Shown: piece after piece, positions 23,241-33,620 of the stretch
Layout of the letters: each line of letters opens with the position of its first letter
Numbering within the stretch: the stretch's first letter is position 1
Origin: Sarcophilus harrisii
Taxonomy: Eukaryota > Chordata > Mammalia > Dasyuromorphia > Dasyuridae
Length of the DNA: 64,000 nt
Assembly: GCF_902635505.1 (NCBI RefSeq)
Contig: NC_045428.1
Coordinates: 303,047,107-303,111,106 of the forward strand
Direction: 5' to 3'
The notes under the pieces: generated by a model
Database searches by the model: none
What the model was told of the DNA's origin: nothing
What the model saw: the letters and a program-made list of their open reading frames with translations, nothing else
Translations under genes and position numbers: made by a program

Positions 23241-23672
23241 AGTACTTGTCTGGACTTGCTCACTGGAGGATTTCAGTACCAGTCCAAATCCTGATCATGG
23301 ATCAGGTAAGGAGTGAAAGGGCAGAACTCATGAAGATGGTCAAACAGGAGTCCATTTATTCAAAATTTTCTCAGCCTTGTATATACACATATATAGCTAT
23401 AGCACACTGTATATGCACTAACTATATACTGTGCATGCAGGACCACATAAATAACTTACTATTGTGTACAGATGTCTCTTTGCCACTTTATTATAACTCT
23501 GCTTTAATTACAACACAGGTTGTCACGTCCCCTGACTTCTCAAGAAGGCCGAGACACCCCTAAGAGGGATGGGGATCCAAACCAGACATTGTCAGCAGGT
23601 TCCCTGACTGGGCTGGAAGGTCTTATACCTCACTCAGAGTTCCCTCCCTACCTGTGACCCTCTACAAGTAGT
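23241..23672 (-). mobile_element. Solo LTR of an endogenous retrovirus-type element
   Basis: The segment 23247-23666 reads on the - strand as TG...CA, about 420 bp, with a TATA-like box, then a poly(A) signal AATAAA just before a U5-like end. It is flanked by near-identical 6-bp repeats (agtact and agtagt). No internal region accompanies it. The family is not named; the class is probably ERV1-like. It is younger than the L2 it split but clearly old. Confidence 0.6.
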
Positions 23673-23679
23673 TCTCAAC

Positions 23680-23820
23680 ATCATTGTGTTATAGACCCCA
23701 TTGACCTAAAGGTCTCTTCTCAAAAATATTGTTTTAAAATATATAGAATTACAAAGGAAATTAATCATATTGAAATATTTTTAAAACACAAAATAAAATG
23801 TGATTGGGGGTGTGTGGAAG
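23680..23820 (+). mobile_element. hAT-type DNA transposon fragment
   Basis: tagttctcaacatcattgtg, tagaccccattgacctaaag, agaattacaaaggaaattaa, tattgaaatatttttaaaac are the ordered blocks of a Charlie-like nonautonomous hAT. One end only. Confidence 0.55.
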
Positions 23821-24300
23821 TATTCTAATAGCTCAGAGAAGAATAAGGAACATACCTTGAAGGAGGTGATTGAACCAATAGAAACAAAAAATTTTCAAAA
23901 GACAGAGGTGTGGAGATGATTCCAAGGATTCCACAGTCCAGAAGAATGGAAGTGAATGCAGAAATTCTGTATGTAAAGAATAGTTCAAGGATACCAGTTT
24001 GGTGTAACAGAGTATGTTAAGATGATTGGACTGCCTCTAGAAGAAATAAATTGGCAATCATTCTGATAGTCATCAAGCAGCCTGTAAAATCATTGCAGGA
24101 GATGTTATAGGGGGAATTGATGTTCAACTATCAATCAATCAAAAATATTTATTAAGTACCTAGGAGCCAGGCACAATGCTAGGACAGAAATACAAATCAA
24201 GTTAAATAGTCCCCTAAGTTAGAGAGCTTAAATTATATTGGAAGAAGCAACAAATACATACAGACTGTAAGTATATGCATAATAAATATAAAGAGAAAAG

Positions 24301-24519
24301 GTATGATCAATTCTGATGGACGTGGCTCTTTTCAACAAGGAAGTGATTTAGGCCAATTCCAATAGACTTGTGATGGAAAGAGCCATCTGCATCCAGAGAG
24401 AGGACTGTGGGGACTAAGTGTGCATCAAAACATACTATTTTCACCTTTTTTCTTGTTGTTTGTTTGTTTTTTGTTTTCTTTCTCATTTTTTTTTCTTTTT
24501 GATCTGATTTTTCTTGTGC

Positions 24520-24569
<50 letters not shown>

Positions 24570-24757
24570 AAATATATATAGAGAGAAGAATTGCACATGT
24601 TTAATATATATTGGATTTCTTGCTGTCTACAGGAGAGGGTGGGGGGAATAGAGGGACAAAAATTTGGAACACAAGATTTTACAAGGGTGAATACTGAAAA
24701 CTATCTTAGCATATATTTTGAAAATAAAAAGCTATTGTTAAAAAAAGAACGAAAAAA
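24301..24757 (+). mobile_element. L1 LINE 3' UTR, 5'-truncated, with (GA)n
   Basis: Begins inside the last codons/3' UTR of a marsupial L1 (gatcaattctgatggacgtg). It carries a (GA)n at 24525-24566 and ends ttttgaaaataaaaagctat plus an A-rich tail. It is inserted into the L2 copy on the opposite strand. Confidence 0.8.
24525..24566 (+). repeat. (GA)n microsatellite
   Basis: About 20 GA units inside the L1 3' UTR. Confidence 0.95.
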
Positions 24758-25697
24758 GATGAGTCTGAGATATATCTGGGACATCCAGTTTGAAATGTTC
24801 CATGGGCAATAGGAGTAAAACTCAGGGAAGAAATTGGGACTGGATATATATCATATAGAGAGAGATATTTAAATCCATAGAAGCTAATGATCACTAAGAG
24901 AGTATAAAAAGAGGTGAAGAGGACCCAGGACAGACTCTTAGAGAACACCCACCATTAGGAGTGTGTTATGAATGATGAGTCAACAAAGGAGACTAAGGGT
25001 TGGTCAGATAGGTAGGAAGAAAACTGTCATGAAATCCAAAGAGAGTGTCCAGGAGGAAAATGTGATTGGTAATGTCAGATAAAGCAGAGAGGTCAAAAAA
25101 GATTGGGTCTATAAAAGATTGTCATCAAATCTGGCTACTAAGAAATCATTGATGATTTTGGAGTGATGAGACCAGAAACCAAATTTATGAAGGGTTTTGG
25201 AATGAGTATAAAGAAAATAGGAACAATGACAGTTTTTTCTAGGATTTTGGCTGAGAAAGGGAAAAAAAATAGATAATAGTTTGAGGGAATAGAAAGGTTT
25301 AGGTCAAGTTGGTTTTGGTGTCTGTTGTTAATTTTTTTCTTTTTTAGGATGGCAAAGACATGTTTGAAGGCAGTGGGGAAGAGTAGACAGGAAAAAATTG
25401 AAGATCAGAGAGAGAGGAGGCAATCTGCTGGAGAAAATTGATTGGATCAAGGGCACAAGTAAAAGGTCTTGACAAGGAAAAGGGTTATCTCATTATCATG
25501 GCCTGGGGGCAGAAGGAAAGAATCAGGAATGAGATTGAAGAGTTTTGAGTTGAAATGAAGAGGAGAAAAGGTAGCTCATAGCAAAAAATTTTTCTCCATA
25601 AAGTGAAAGACAGAGTCCTCAGATGAGAATCAGGGGACGAATATAGGGGACATGAACAAAGAAATCATTTGGAATGGCTTATGTGGGAGCCAGATAA

Positions 25698-25884
25698 GGA
25701 ATCAATTACAAGGGACAGCTGGGTGGTGCAGTAGATAGAGCACCAGCCCTGAAATCAGGAGGACCTGAGTTCAAATGTGACCTCAGACACTTAACACTTC
25801 CTAGCTGTGTGACCCTGGGCAAGTCATTTAACCCCAATTGCCTCAGCAAAAAAAAAAAAAAAAGGGGGGGGGGAATCAATTACA
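25698..25884 (+). mobile_element. Marsupial CORE-SINE of WSINE1 type, full length with target-site duplications
   Basis: Body 25711-25847: gggacagctgggtggtgcag, gtagatagagcaccagccct, gaggacctgagttcaaatgt, gtgtgaccctgggcaagtca, aaccccaattgcctcag. An A16 tail and an 11-base G run follow. Flanked by a perfect 13-bp repeat ggaatcaattaca (25698-25710 and 25872-25884). The low divergence makes it a young lineage marker for Australian marsupials. Pol III promoter boxes are present in the tRNA-derived head. Confidence 0.9.
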
Positions 25885-25960
25885 GAGGATTGCCTTAATG
25901 GATTAAGGGCCCAATTGAAGTCCAACAACATGAATTTAAGACATGCCCAATAAGCATGGT

Positions 25961-26193
25961 TGTGTAGCCACATGGTACACTGGCTAGAGTACTGATACTA
26001 GAGTCAGAAAGTCTCATCTTTCTGAGTTCAAATCTGACCTCACACACTTACTAGCTCTGGACAGGTCATTTACCCTGTTTGACTCATCCTTCTCATCTGT
26101 AAAATGATCTGAAAAAGAAAATGGCAAATCATTTTGGCATCTTTGGCTGGGTCTTGAAGAGTTGGACAGGACTGAAATAACTCAACGAAAGGC
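25961..26193 (+). mobile_element. MAR1-like SINE
   Basis: The head has tggtacactggctagagtac, then ttctgagttcaaatctgacc and cttactagctctggacaggt. The long 3' half has aaatggcaaatcattttggc, tggacaggactgaaataact, the RTE-like end. A possible 8-bp repeat agcatggt flanks it (25953-25960, 26194-26201). Confidence 0.8.
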
Positions 26194-26356
26194 AGCATGG
26201 TAATATAACATTCTCCAGCTCCATTTAGCAGCATATGTGGGTTAGATGTCTTATGATATTTCTTCTAACTCTAACTATGAGATCAGAGTTGCATTTTAAA
26301 GCAGTAGTGATAAATATTAAACACAATGCACACTTCTTCAACAATTCTTACCAAGT

Positions 26357-26574
26357 GTCTAGAGCAGTGGTTCGCAAACTTTTGTTTTCAGTATCTTTAT
26401 CCTATTAAAAATTATTGAGGATCTCTCCAAAGCATTTTTGTTTATCTGGGTTATATTTATAGACATTTACCATATTGGAAATAAAAACTATTTTTGAATT
26501 TGTAGACCCTCTAAAAGGGTTTCAGAGATCCCCAGGATTCTCTAGACCATACTTTGAGAACCACTGGTCTAGAG
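26357..26574 (+). mobile_element. hAT nonautonomous transposon (Charlie-like MITE) with 8-bp target duplication
   Basis: Element 26365-26566 (202 bp). The terminal repeats are cagtggttcgcaaac and its near complement ending gagaaccactg. The perfect 8-bp repeat gtctagag (26357-26364, 26567-26574) is the hAT signature. Internal block ttgaggatctctccaaagc. A sister copy is at 38497-38698. Confidence 0.9.
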
Positions 26575-26804
26575 ATTGCAGAATAAATTCTTCAAATCAT
26601 CATTTACCTTGGGGGAAAAAAATCTGCTGGAAAAAAAAAACTGTATTCTTCCTCAAAATTTAAGGTGAATTAAAATAGTAATTTCTAATATCTTGATCCA
26701 TCTTTTCTTTCTTCCAAAACTTTTTCACATTTATTATTATAACTTCTACATCAAATTGCATAAATACCTATAAGGAAGAGAGGAAAGAAGGTAAGAAGAA
26801 AGGA

Positions 26805-27065
26805 AATAAACATTTATTAAGCTCCTTATTAAGTGCCAGACACTATGCAAATAACTTTACAAATATCTCATTTTATCATCATAACAACTTATGAGGTAAG
26901 TGATATTATTAATCTTACTTTACAGTGGCGAAAACTGAGGCAGACAGAAATGAAATGACTTGTACAGAACCAAAGAGCTAGTAAGAATCTGAGGCCAGAT
27001 TTGAACTCAAGTATTTCTGACTTCAAACGCATCACTTAATCCACTGAACCACTCAGCCACCCCCA
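26805..27065 (-). repeat. CORE-SINE (MAR1/MIR), near full length
   Basis: Reverse complement of the whole element: acatttattaagctccttat, aacttatgaggtaagtgata, gaaaactgaggcagacagaa, aagtatttctgacttcaaac, ccactgaaccactcagccac. Confidence 0.85.
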
Positions 27066-27304
27066 TACTTCATTCTTTATAAACATAGATCTATGTTTAT
27101 CTCTAAGAGTTTTAATACTGCATGCTAAATGAAGTCCCTTGACTGGATTCTAAGAAACTCCATAATCTAATGTCACCATACTTTTTCCATTCTTCACAGA
27201 ATAGCATTATGAGGAAGGGTCTGAGTAATTAAAATCCTTCACACCACGTATCCAATTAATTGTCAAATATCGTGATTTCTATCTATATAATATATGTGAT
27301 ATAG

Positions 27305-27465
27305 TGAATAGGATGCTGCCTTTGTGAAAGGAAGTTTGATGAATTTGTTATGTGAACCCAGGCAAATCATTTAACGCTTCAGCCTTAATTTCCTTACCTC
27401 TAAAATGAGAGATTGGACTCAATGGCCAGAAAGGCCCCTTCCAATGCTAAATCTGTGATCCTGTG
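27305..27465 (+). repeat. CORE-SINE (MAR1/MIR type)
   Basis: ggatgctgcctttgtgaaag, gtgaacccaggcaaatcatt, ccttacctctaaaatgagag, attggactcaatggccagaa, ccttccaatgctaaatctgt. The 3' end is of the 'ccttccagctctaaatctatga' type. Confidence 0.8.
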
Positions 27466-27469
27466 GTCT

Positions 27470-28022
27470 CTATCATTCTTCTCTCTCTTCATACAGTCTC
27501 ACCTTAGGTCAGTCCCTCTTGCCTAGATTATTACAATGGCTTTAATAAGTACTCTTCCCCATTCTCATCCCCACTCTAGTCCATCAACAATCTAAGTGAT
27601 TTTTCTTAAGAAGGGATCCAAATATATTTGTTTACTCAATAAACTGCAGGGGCTCCCCTCCTACAACTAGAATACACATCAAACTTCTCTCTTAAGTGCT
27701 TGTGAAGCCCCTCACAACCTGGCACCAGTCTGTTTTCCACCTGCATTATTCTCCTTTCACAAGGTACCCCATAGCCTGTCTCTGTGCCTTCTATTAGTCA
27801 TTTCTGTTGCCTGGAATGCTCTCTCTCCTCCATTCTGCCTCACAGAATGCCACTCTCCTTTGAAGAGACAGCTCGGGCCCTATTTTCTGCATAAAGTTTT
27901 TGCTGACCTCCCAACTGATGATGCCTCTCCTCTCTAACAACTTTATATTTAAGTGCTTAGTATTTATTTTGCATTTATTCCCTTTAAATTTATTGTATAT
28001 ATATATGTATATATATATTTTT

Positions 28023-28058
<36 letters not shown>

Positions 28059-28225
28059 AAAATGCAACGGGATAGATATATAGATATATCTATATATCTA
28101 TCCCGTTGCATTTTCCAATCGAATGTAAGCTCCATATGCCATTTCTTTCTTTGTATTTTTATCGTTAGGGCCTACAATATTGCTTCACACTTAATAGGTG
28201 CTTAATAAATTGTTGTTGACTGACA
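27470..28225 (+). mobile_element. L2 LINE 3' part with internal palindrome
   Basis: Reads along the + strand through 'cctagattattacaatggct' (RT C-terminus), 'gcctggaatgctctctctcc', and the terminal boxes gaatgtaagctccatatgcc and cttaataggtgcttaataaa. The sequence is interrupted at 28000-28117 by an AT repeat and a perfect palindrome. Confidence 0.9.
28000..28117. repeat. (TA)n followed by a perfect 62-bp palindrome
   Basis: 28056-28117 is a perfect 62-bp palindrome with no spacer, centre between 28086 and 28087 (arm: tggaaaatgcaacgggatag onward). The left part 28019-28062 is itself an inverted repeat, TTTTCC-(AT)n-GGAAAA. It arose inside L2 by inverted duplication of the sequence just upstream of the terminal box. 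Confidence 0.97.
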
Positions 28226-28229
28226 TTGA

Positions 28230-29045
28230 TTGATCGGGATTGTTGAAGTGGTCAATGTATAATTAATCATTAAGTATTGCAATATAGCCCTTGGGTTTTA
28301 GCTTATACCACAGTGAAATTCTGAAATAAAAGATTAGGTGAAGGAAGTGCCTGCATAGATTGATAATGATGAGTTTAAATGTTGAAATCCCTGAAATCTT
28401 CAGTGGGTAGAGACTAACCTAATAGACATAATAGTTCAGAATATGATTTGTCAAGAATATTTTATTGGGAAATTACTACCGCTCGTGGGAATTTGGGGAA
28501 TAGGTTACTACCAAGATGGAAGGGTTTCTTTTTTTTTTCTTTTTGGCATTTGTTTCTTGCTTTCCATGACTTTAGGGTGCTAGCATGTGTTTACATATCC
28601 CATGTAAACCAATCTGGACTGGTTCACTTAGATGGGTAGCATTATTGGATAGAGAATGAAGCCCAACTGCATCATAATTCCATTATTTCTCAGAGCTTTC
28701 AAGGACCCAACCTACCTCAAGATTTAAACTTTGGCATCCTTACTCAGTCTATCCTATCTAGACCCTTAGCACAAGTATTAATAGAGGAAGGCATGGGTGG
28801 AGCTCACGACTCCTTTTTCTTTTTTTTATGATTACTCTATTTGCTATTTAGATCACCCTAAATGCAATTTAGAATTCCACTCCTTCTGTCCCCTGCTCCT
28901 ATCTTCATACTGTGGGCACATGTGAAACTTTTCACCTTCTTTACCAACACATAGATAATGCCATTTACAGTAAGATTCCTAAGTTCTGGTCTAAAACCCA
29001 ACTGAGATAATTACATCATATGCAAACTTGTTAACTATCACTTGA
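28230..29045 (+). other. Intronic DNA, no clear element
   Basis: No gene recognised. 28650-28750 may be decayed L2. Confidence 0.4.
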
Positions 29046-29185
29046 TTACCCAAATTTCAGTTGAAAGGGGTTTGCTGTAGTTGGTTTCATATCATCAGTC
29101 ACCCTTCTCTCTTCAAGTCTCTGTTCACTCACATTCTTTGGAGGACCATGAGCCTGGGTTAACACTCTTACTGTCTCTCCAACAG

Positions 29186-29376
29186 ACCTCAAGGAACTGA
29201 GGGACAGAGGAGAGAAGGGGCTGCTAGGGCACCCCTTAGGGGCGAGTCTGGAAGGTTCTAAAGGCCACTCTAGCACAAGCAGCCTCCTAAGCTTTGTAGT
29301 TTCGGGTCCTCCAGGGCTGGCAGAAAACTCCCATAGGTGATGGTGTGGCATGGATGTACAACCTCAGAGAGTCCAG
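29186..29376 (+). other. Exon-like segment between STXBP5L exons, unproven
   Basis: A 191-bp GC-richer segment bounded by a good acceptor (ctgtctctccaacag|AC) and a consensus donor (GTCCAG|GTGAGT). Joined after the exon ending 11663, it would stay open for about 50 codons and then meet a TGA (about 29338), so it would act as a poison or alternative-terminal exon rather than a plain cassette. I recognise no domain and no known tomosyn-2 insert. The - strand also carries a 101-residue frame (29046-29351) with no resemblance to a known family. Either could be chance. Confidence 0.25.
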
Positions 29377-29754
29377 GTGAGTAACCCCCTTTTATGTATA
29401 AAGAAGTGTAAGTCTATTTTAAGGACTGAAGATTAGAGGTGATCTTTTTTCCCCAGAATTAGTTAAAAATTGTCATGGTAAATCCCAGTCCTAGGAGATA
29501 AATCATGTTTTAAAATAGCTCATTACCAAATTGGTAAAATAATTTGCCTTTAATTTTAAAGGGAGGAGATGTGTCTTCTAGCAACTTGCGTACTATTTTA
29601 AGAGATTCAGATCACCTGGTAACTTTCTTTTTTTATTTAAATTATTTCAGTAAACTACTTTTTAACATTATTTCAATTAGCCAACTATTTAATGTTAGTT
29701 TAAAAAAAAAGGAAAGAAAAATTCGTTATATTATTTTAAAGAAGGCATCATGAT

Positions 29755-29925
29755 ATGATGGAAAAAGTATTGGACTAAAAGTCTGGAGACCTGGACCTGC
29801 ACAAACTGACTACATGGTCTTGAGCAAATCATTTCACTGCTCTAGACCTCAGAGGCTTTTTTTTTAATCTGTAAAATTAGAATGCTCAAGTTCCTTCCAG
29901 AAGTGGCAATTTAGCAAAGCTGGTG
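29755..29925 (+). repeat. CORE-SINE (MAR1/MIR type)
   Basis: aaagtattggactaaaagtc, ctggagacctggacctgcac, acatggtcttgagcaaatca, ctgtaaaattagaatgctca, gttccttccagaagtggc. Confidence 0.7.
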
Positions 29926-30054
29926 ATTTTCTATGTGCTTTTGTGATGCTACTAGACTTTATCTAATTGCTTTCATGATGAACATCATTCACATTCATGC
30001 CAGCTGATTTAAAAAGATTTCCAGTTACTAATAATCTGAAATTGTTTTTAATAG

Positions 30055-30415
30055 GTACATTACTGACACTAAAAGGAGCTGTTCTAACATTTTCTTGTAT
30101 GGACCGTCTGGGGGGATTAATGCATCCACCATATGAAGTTTGGCGGGACCCAAACAGTCTGGATGATAATGAAAAAGGAAAAAAAAGGAAACTTGTCATG
30201 AATTCCCCACCATCTTCCCAGGAAATGGGAGATCATCAATACGCAGTTGTCTGCTCAGAAAAACAAGCCAAAGTCTTCTCATTGCCTTCCCAGACTTGCC
30301 TTTATGTTCATAACATCACGGAGACATCCTTCATATTGCAAGCAGCTGTGGTAGTCATGTGTAACAGTGCCTGTCTGGCCTGCTTTTGTGCCAATGGCCA
30401 CATCATGATAATGAG
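30055..30415 (+). CDS. STXBP5L: STXBP5L (tomosyn-2), coding exon 3 of 7 in this window
   Basis: A 361-bp exon coding for about 120 residues: SGTLLTLKGAVLTFSCMDR (the S and the first base of the G codon come from the previous exon), then PPYEVWRDPN, a lysine-rich loop GKKRKL, then GDHQYAVVCSEKQAKVFSLP, NITETSFILQ and ACLACFCANGHIMIM. These are strands of the second seven-blade propeller of the Lgl/tomosyn family. Acceptor taatag|GT, donor ATGAG|GTATTA. It leaves with two bases (AG) that make a Ser codon with C at 35115. The frame is intact. Intron upstream about 18.4 kb, downstream 4.7 kb. Confidence 0.97.
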
Positions 30416-31235
30416 GTATTACACCTTTTTTGTTACTATTTAGGTATCATGATAATTGATTTCTTGACAGGGGGAGCAATTTCAACCAAGGAAAAGAGAG
30501 ACAAAGAGAATGGTCAATAGCAAAAAGAAGACTTGCCGTTCTAGAAAGAAAAACTCTTTCAAGGAATCTTTCTTTCTGGGTGCAATTTCTTCTCTTTCTC
30601 TAAGAAATCAATCTTTCTATATAAAAATAACTTTTCCTGCTTTAAAAAAGTATATTTTCTCTTTCTTTACATTTTCAAGGCCTTTAAAGTCATTTCAACA
30701 GTGGACTTATTAACTTAGAAGTCATGTCACATAAGCATTTGATAAACATTTTTCACCCCACTGAGTTTGTCAGATTGAAGTATTATATCCTTTGATTTAC
30801 TGGTGATGAAATGGAATTGGATAGCTGATAGTTGTCATTCATTTAACACTATTTTATTCAAGTGGCATCTCAAGAGCAGTGTTGCTTGAAATAGCACTTT
30901 TTCAGTACCCGTTGACATAAGAACTATATCATGACTTCACTTTGCTGACTACTCATTGACTCTACTTTATCCTTGTCACCTACCTAGTTCATTCTTTTTT
31001 AACCCAACTTCAAGCTTCTTCGGCTAATTCTCTTACCTACAAAGTCATGTATTATCACCTACCTGACAATAGCTATAAAAACAGATACATACATCCATAT
31101 AGCCTTATGTATCTGAAGCAGTATAATATTCTGCTTTCTGTCACCAAACATCAAGAAAAAAAACAACAGTGATTCAGCTTTCATCACTACCCAACGGAGT
31201 GATAGGCAGTAACCATGCATGTAAAGATAGAGCAT
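30416..31235 (+). other. STXBP5L: Intronic DNA, no recognised element
   Basis: Nothing clear before the L2 that starts near 31240. Confidence 0.4.
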
Positions 31236-31239
31236 ATAC

Positions 31240-33385
31240 CCCATACCATACCCCAACCCTATGCTATGTCCTCCTCCTGCGTTCTCTCCTTCTGCTAGAA
31301 TACTGCTTAATGCAGATGGAAATCACATCACTGTACCTGTATCACTGTAGTCCATCACAAATTTATATTCTCTAATTTCAAATGGCCTCAGCTTCACTGC
31401 AGTCAAGCAACCTTCCTAATTAGCAAATTCCCTGAAATAGTTATTCCAAATTTTCTTTTTTCAAGCCCTCTATATCATTTCTTCCTTCTCATTGAAGAAC
31501 TTTACCTCCTTCCTTCCTGAGAAAAATGATGCTCTCTTTGAGATTTCTCTTTTCTCCCACTCTATATTTCAGAATTTCTAGGGTTCTCTTTAATTTTCTA
31601 CATTTTACTCATTCTCTGCCATCTCTCCAGTTCCTGAGGAAAAGGTGACCCTTCTCCTTGCTGAGACCAAGCATTATACTTGTGCTTTTGTTCCCATTCC
31701 TTCTCAAAACTAGGCACTTTGATTATTTTTTCCAGCTCTCTCATCTTCAATTTCTTCTTACCCTCTTATTCCTTCCCCACTCCTTACAAAACTCCCCAGA
31801 TTTCCCTCAACCTTAAAATATATCCGTTTCATCCTGCCATCACCTCAGTCTATCATCCTCTATCTCTACTTTTCACAATGAACTTTTTTCATTTTTTCCC
31901 TTATTTTTCCCTCATTTCTTAGTCTCATGACTCCTAAATCTAATGGCCTTTTCTTATTCTTTATCCTAATTGATTTCTCTTCAACTTATGGTGCTTTTGT
32001 TTAGAATACTTTTGTCTCCCTTGGCTTCTGTAAGTGGATATTTTTGGTTCTCCATCTGAGGAGATAGAAGAATATTCCTTCTCAGTCTCTTTTGTTAGAT
32101 TAGCATCTACTTCATACCTCCAAAATTTAAGTGTCCCCCAGATTCTTTCTTTGGACATCTTTTCTGGCGCTATACTCTTTTTGATCTCATCGGATTTCAT
32201 GAGGTTGTTGATCATCGTCTCCTCAAATGAGGAGACACAAATCTATATTTCCAGCCCAATCTCTCCTAAATACTAGTCCTTTGTCACTGATTGCTAGATC
32301 TCTCCACCTAGATATTCCAGAAATATTCTCAAACTTGCAATATCTAAAGTGAAATACATTATCTTACCCCAACTTGACCTTTTTTCAGACCTAACCTATT
32401 TCTGTTGAATATATTATCATCCTTCTTCTAATAATACAGGTTTACAAACTGATACTCATTCTTAATCCTCTCTTAATCATCCATCTAAATAATCATTAAT
32501 TCACACTGATTCTTTCTGTCCTCTCCACTCACATAATCACTACTATCACCCAACCTATATTACTTCTCGCCTAGACCATTGCAGTAATCTTCCCATTTCC
32601 TCTCTTCTCTTCATTTACATTTTTCCTGGAATCAGCATTTTCAATATTAGAAGAAACCTCAGCATTCATCTAAAAGTAGATCCATAACAAGAAGAGAGTC
32701 CCCATTGATGACCAACATTTGTCCATCTCTACTTAAAGACCCCCCGTGAAAGAGAACCACAGTCTCCGAGCAGTCCCTCCCCCCTCAGCTAGACCTCCTT
32801 CATAAGCAACATTTCCTGACCTCGGACCTCAATTTTCCCCTTTGCTACTTCTATTACTCCTGATTCTGTACCAGACCCAAACAGAATAAGTCTAATATCC
32901 CTTTCATATGACAGCCCTTCACATCACAAAAGGCAACTTCCAAGCTCTCCTCCTCCTAGAGCTTCTCTTATCCAGGCTAAATGCCCCCAATTCCTTCCTC
33001 TTATCTTATGGCATGGACTCAGAGCCCTTCCCCATCCAGTTGCCTTCCTCTGGAGACTGTCTAATATATCATTGCCAAGAACTGAGAACAATAATATGCA
33101 TATGGAGGACAAAGCTGCCAAAATAATCTTCCTGAAATATAACTGTGATTATGTCATTTCCCTGTTTAACAATCCCTAATTACCTCTGGTCTCCTCAGCT
33201 TGCCTACAATCTAGTTGCCTTTTTTGCCCTCTACATTTTAGCCAAACTGACCCATTTTCTGTTCCCAGAATCCAACACTCCACCTCACCTCTGTATGTTT
33301 GCCCTGTCCCCAATGCCTGCATGCCCTGCCTCCAGCTATCCACTTCTAATGACCTTCAGCTGCCTGAGAACAGGATAGGCATCTA
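31240..33385 (+). mobile_element. L2 LINE, about 1.7 kb, split by a CR1-like repeat
   Basis: The + strand passes through an ORF2 upstream block (ctcctcctgcgttctctcct), then the RT: aaatctaatggccttttctt (before FDTVDH), then wording such as QIYISSPISP (the YADDSQIYISSPNLSP block), tattacttctcgcctagacc (SRLDYCN) up to 32630. After the insertion, aaaataatcttcctgaaata, ccctaattacctctggtctc and the 'cctgcatgccctgcc' block follow to 33385. Multiple breaks; ancient. Confidence 0.85.
32640..33110 (-). repeat. CR1-like/L3-like repeat (orientation B), inserted in L2
   Basis: Longest copy of this family in the window: ctacttaaagaccccccgtg, gtctccgagcagtccctccc, cccctttgctacttctatta, gaataagtctaatatccctt, atgacagcccttcacatcac, cttctcttatccaggctaaa, ttatggcatggactcagagc, gttgccttcctctggagact, attgccaagaactgagaaca. 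L2 continues on both sides. Confidence 0.7.
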
Positions 33386-33434
33386 CACTGTGCTATTCCT
33401 GCTCCCTCTGGCTCCAGGGATCTTCCCTCACCAC

Positions 33435-33620
33435 TGCTGCACCATGGTCCCCATGGGCAGTATGATGAAGCCTATGAACCCCTTCTAAGAATCATGTTCC
33501 TATATAACTAACAGTAGGTCTTTATTGATGTGTTTTTTTTTTCAAAATATTTATTTCAGTAACTTGATGATTCATAAAGTCAACAATGTCTGAAAAATTC
33601 AAACAACTAATATGTTTTTA
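33435..33620 (+). mobile_element. hAT-type DNA transposon fragment
   Basis: gatgaagcctatgaacccct and the following aagaatcatgttcc match the block shared with 44225-44420. The rest is decayed. Confidence 0.4.

Larger units (their letters stand above)
24130..25955 (-). mobile_element. L2 LINE, minus strand, interrupted by L1 and SINE
   Basis: The tail is at 24140-24200 (aaatatttattaagtaccta, caggcacaatgctagg). It is split by an L1 3' end (24301-24757) and by a SINE (25698-25884). Between them, 24760-25690 is the RT region in reverse: the 'gacatccagttt' block, a degenerate 'gggacacccac' block, 'gtcagataaagcagagaggt' and 'ttttggctgagaaaggg'. Frames on the - strand are broken. Confidence 0.85.

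Noticed and set aside
30416-30443. Extension of the 30055 exon to a stop at 30443
   Set aside because: The phase-correct donor ATGAG|GTATTA at 30415/30416 joins to the conserved SLPSLRPMLD of the next exon.
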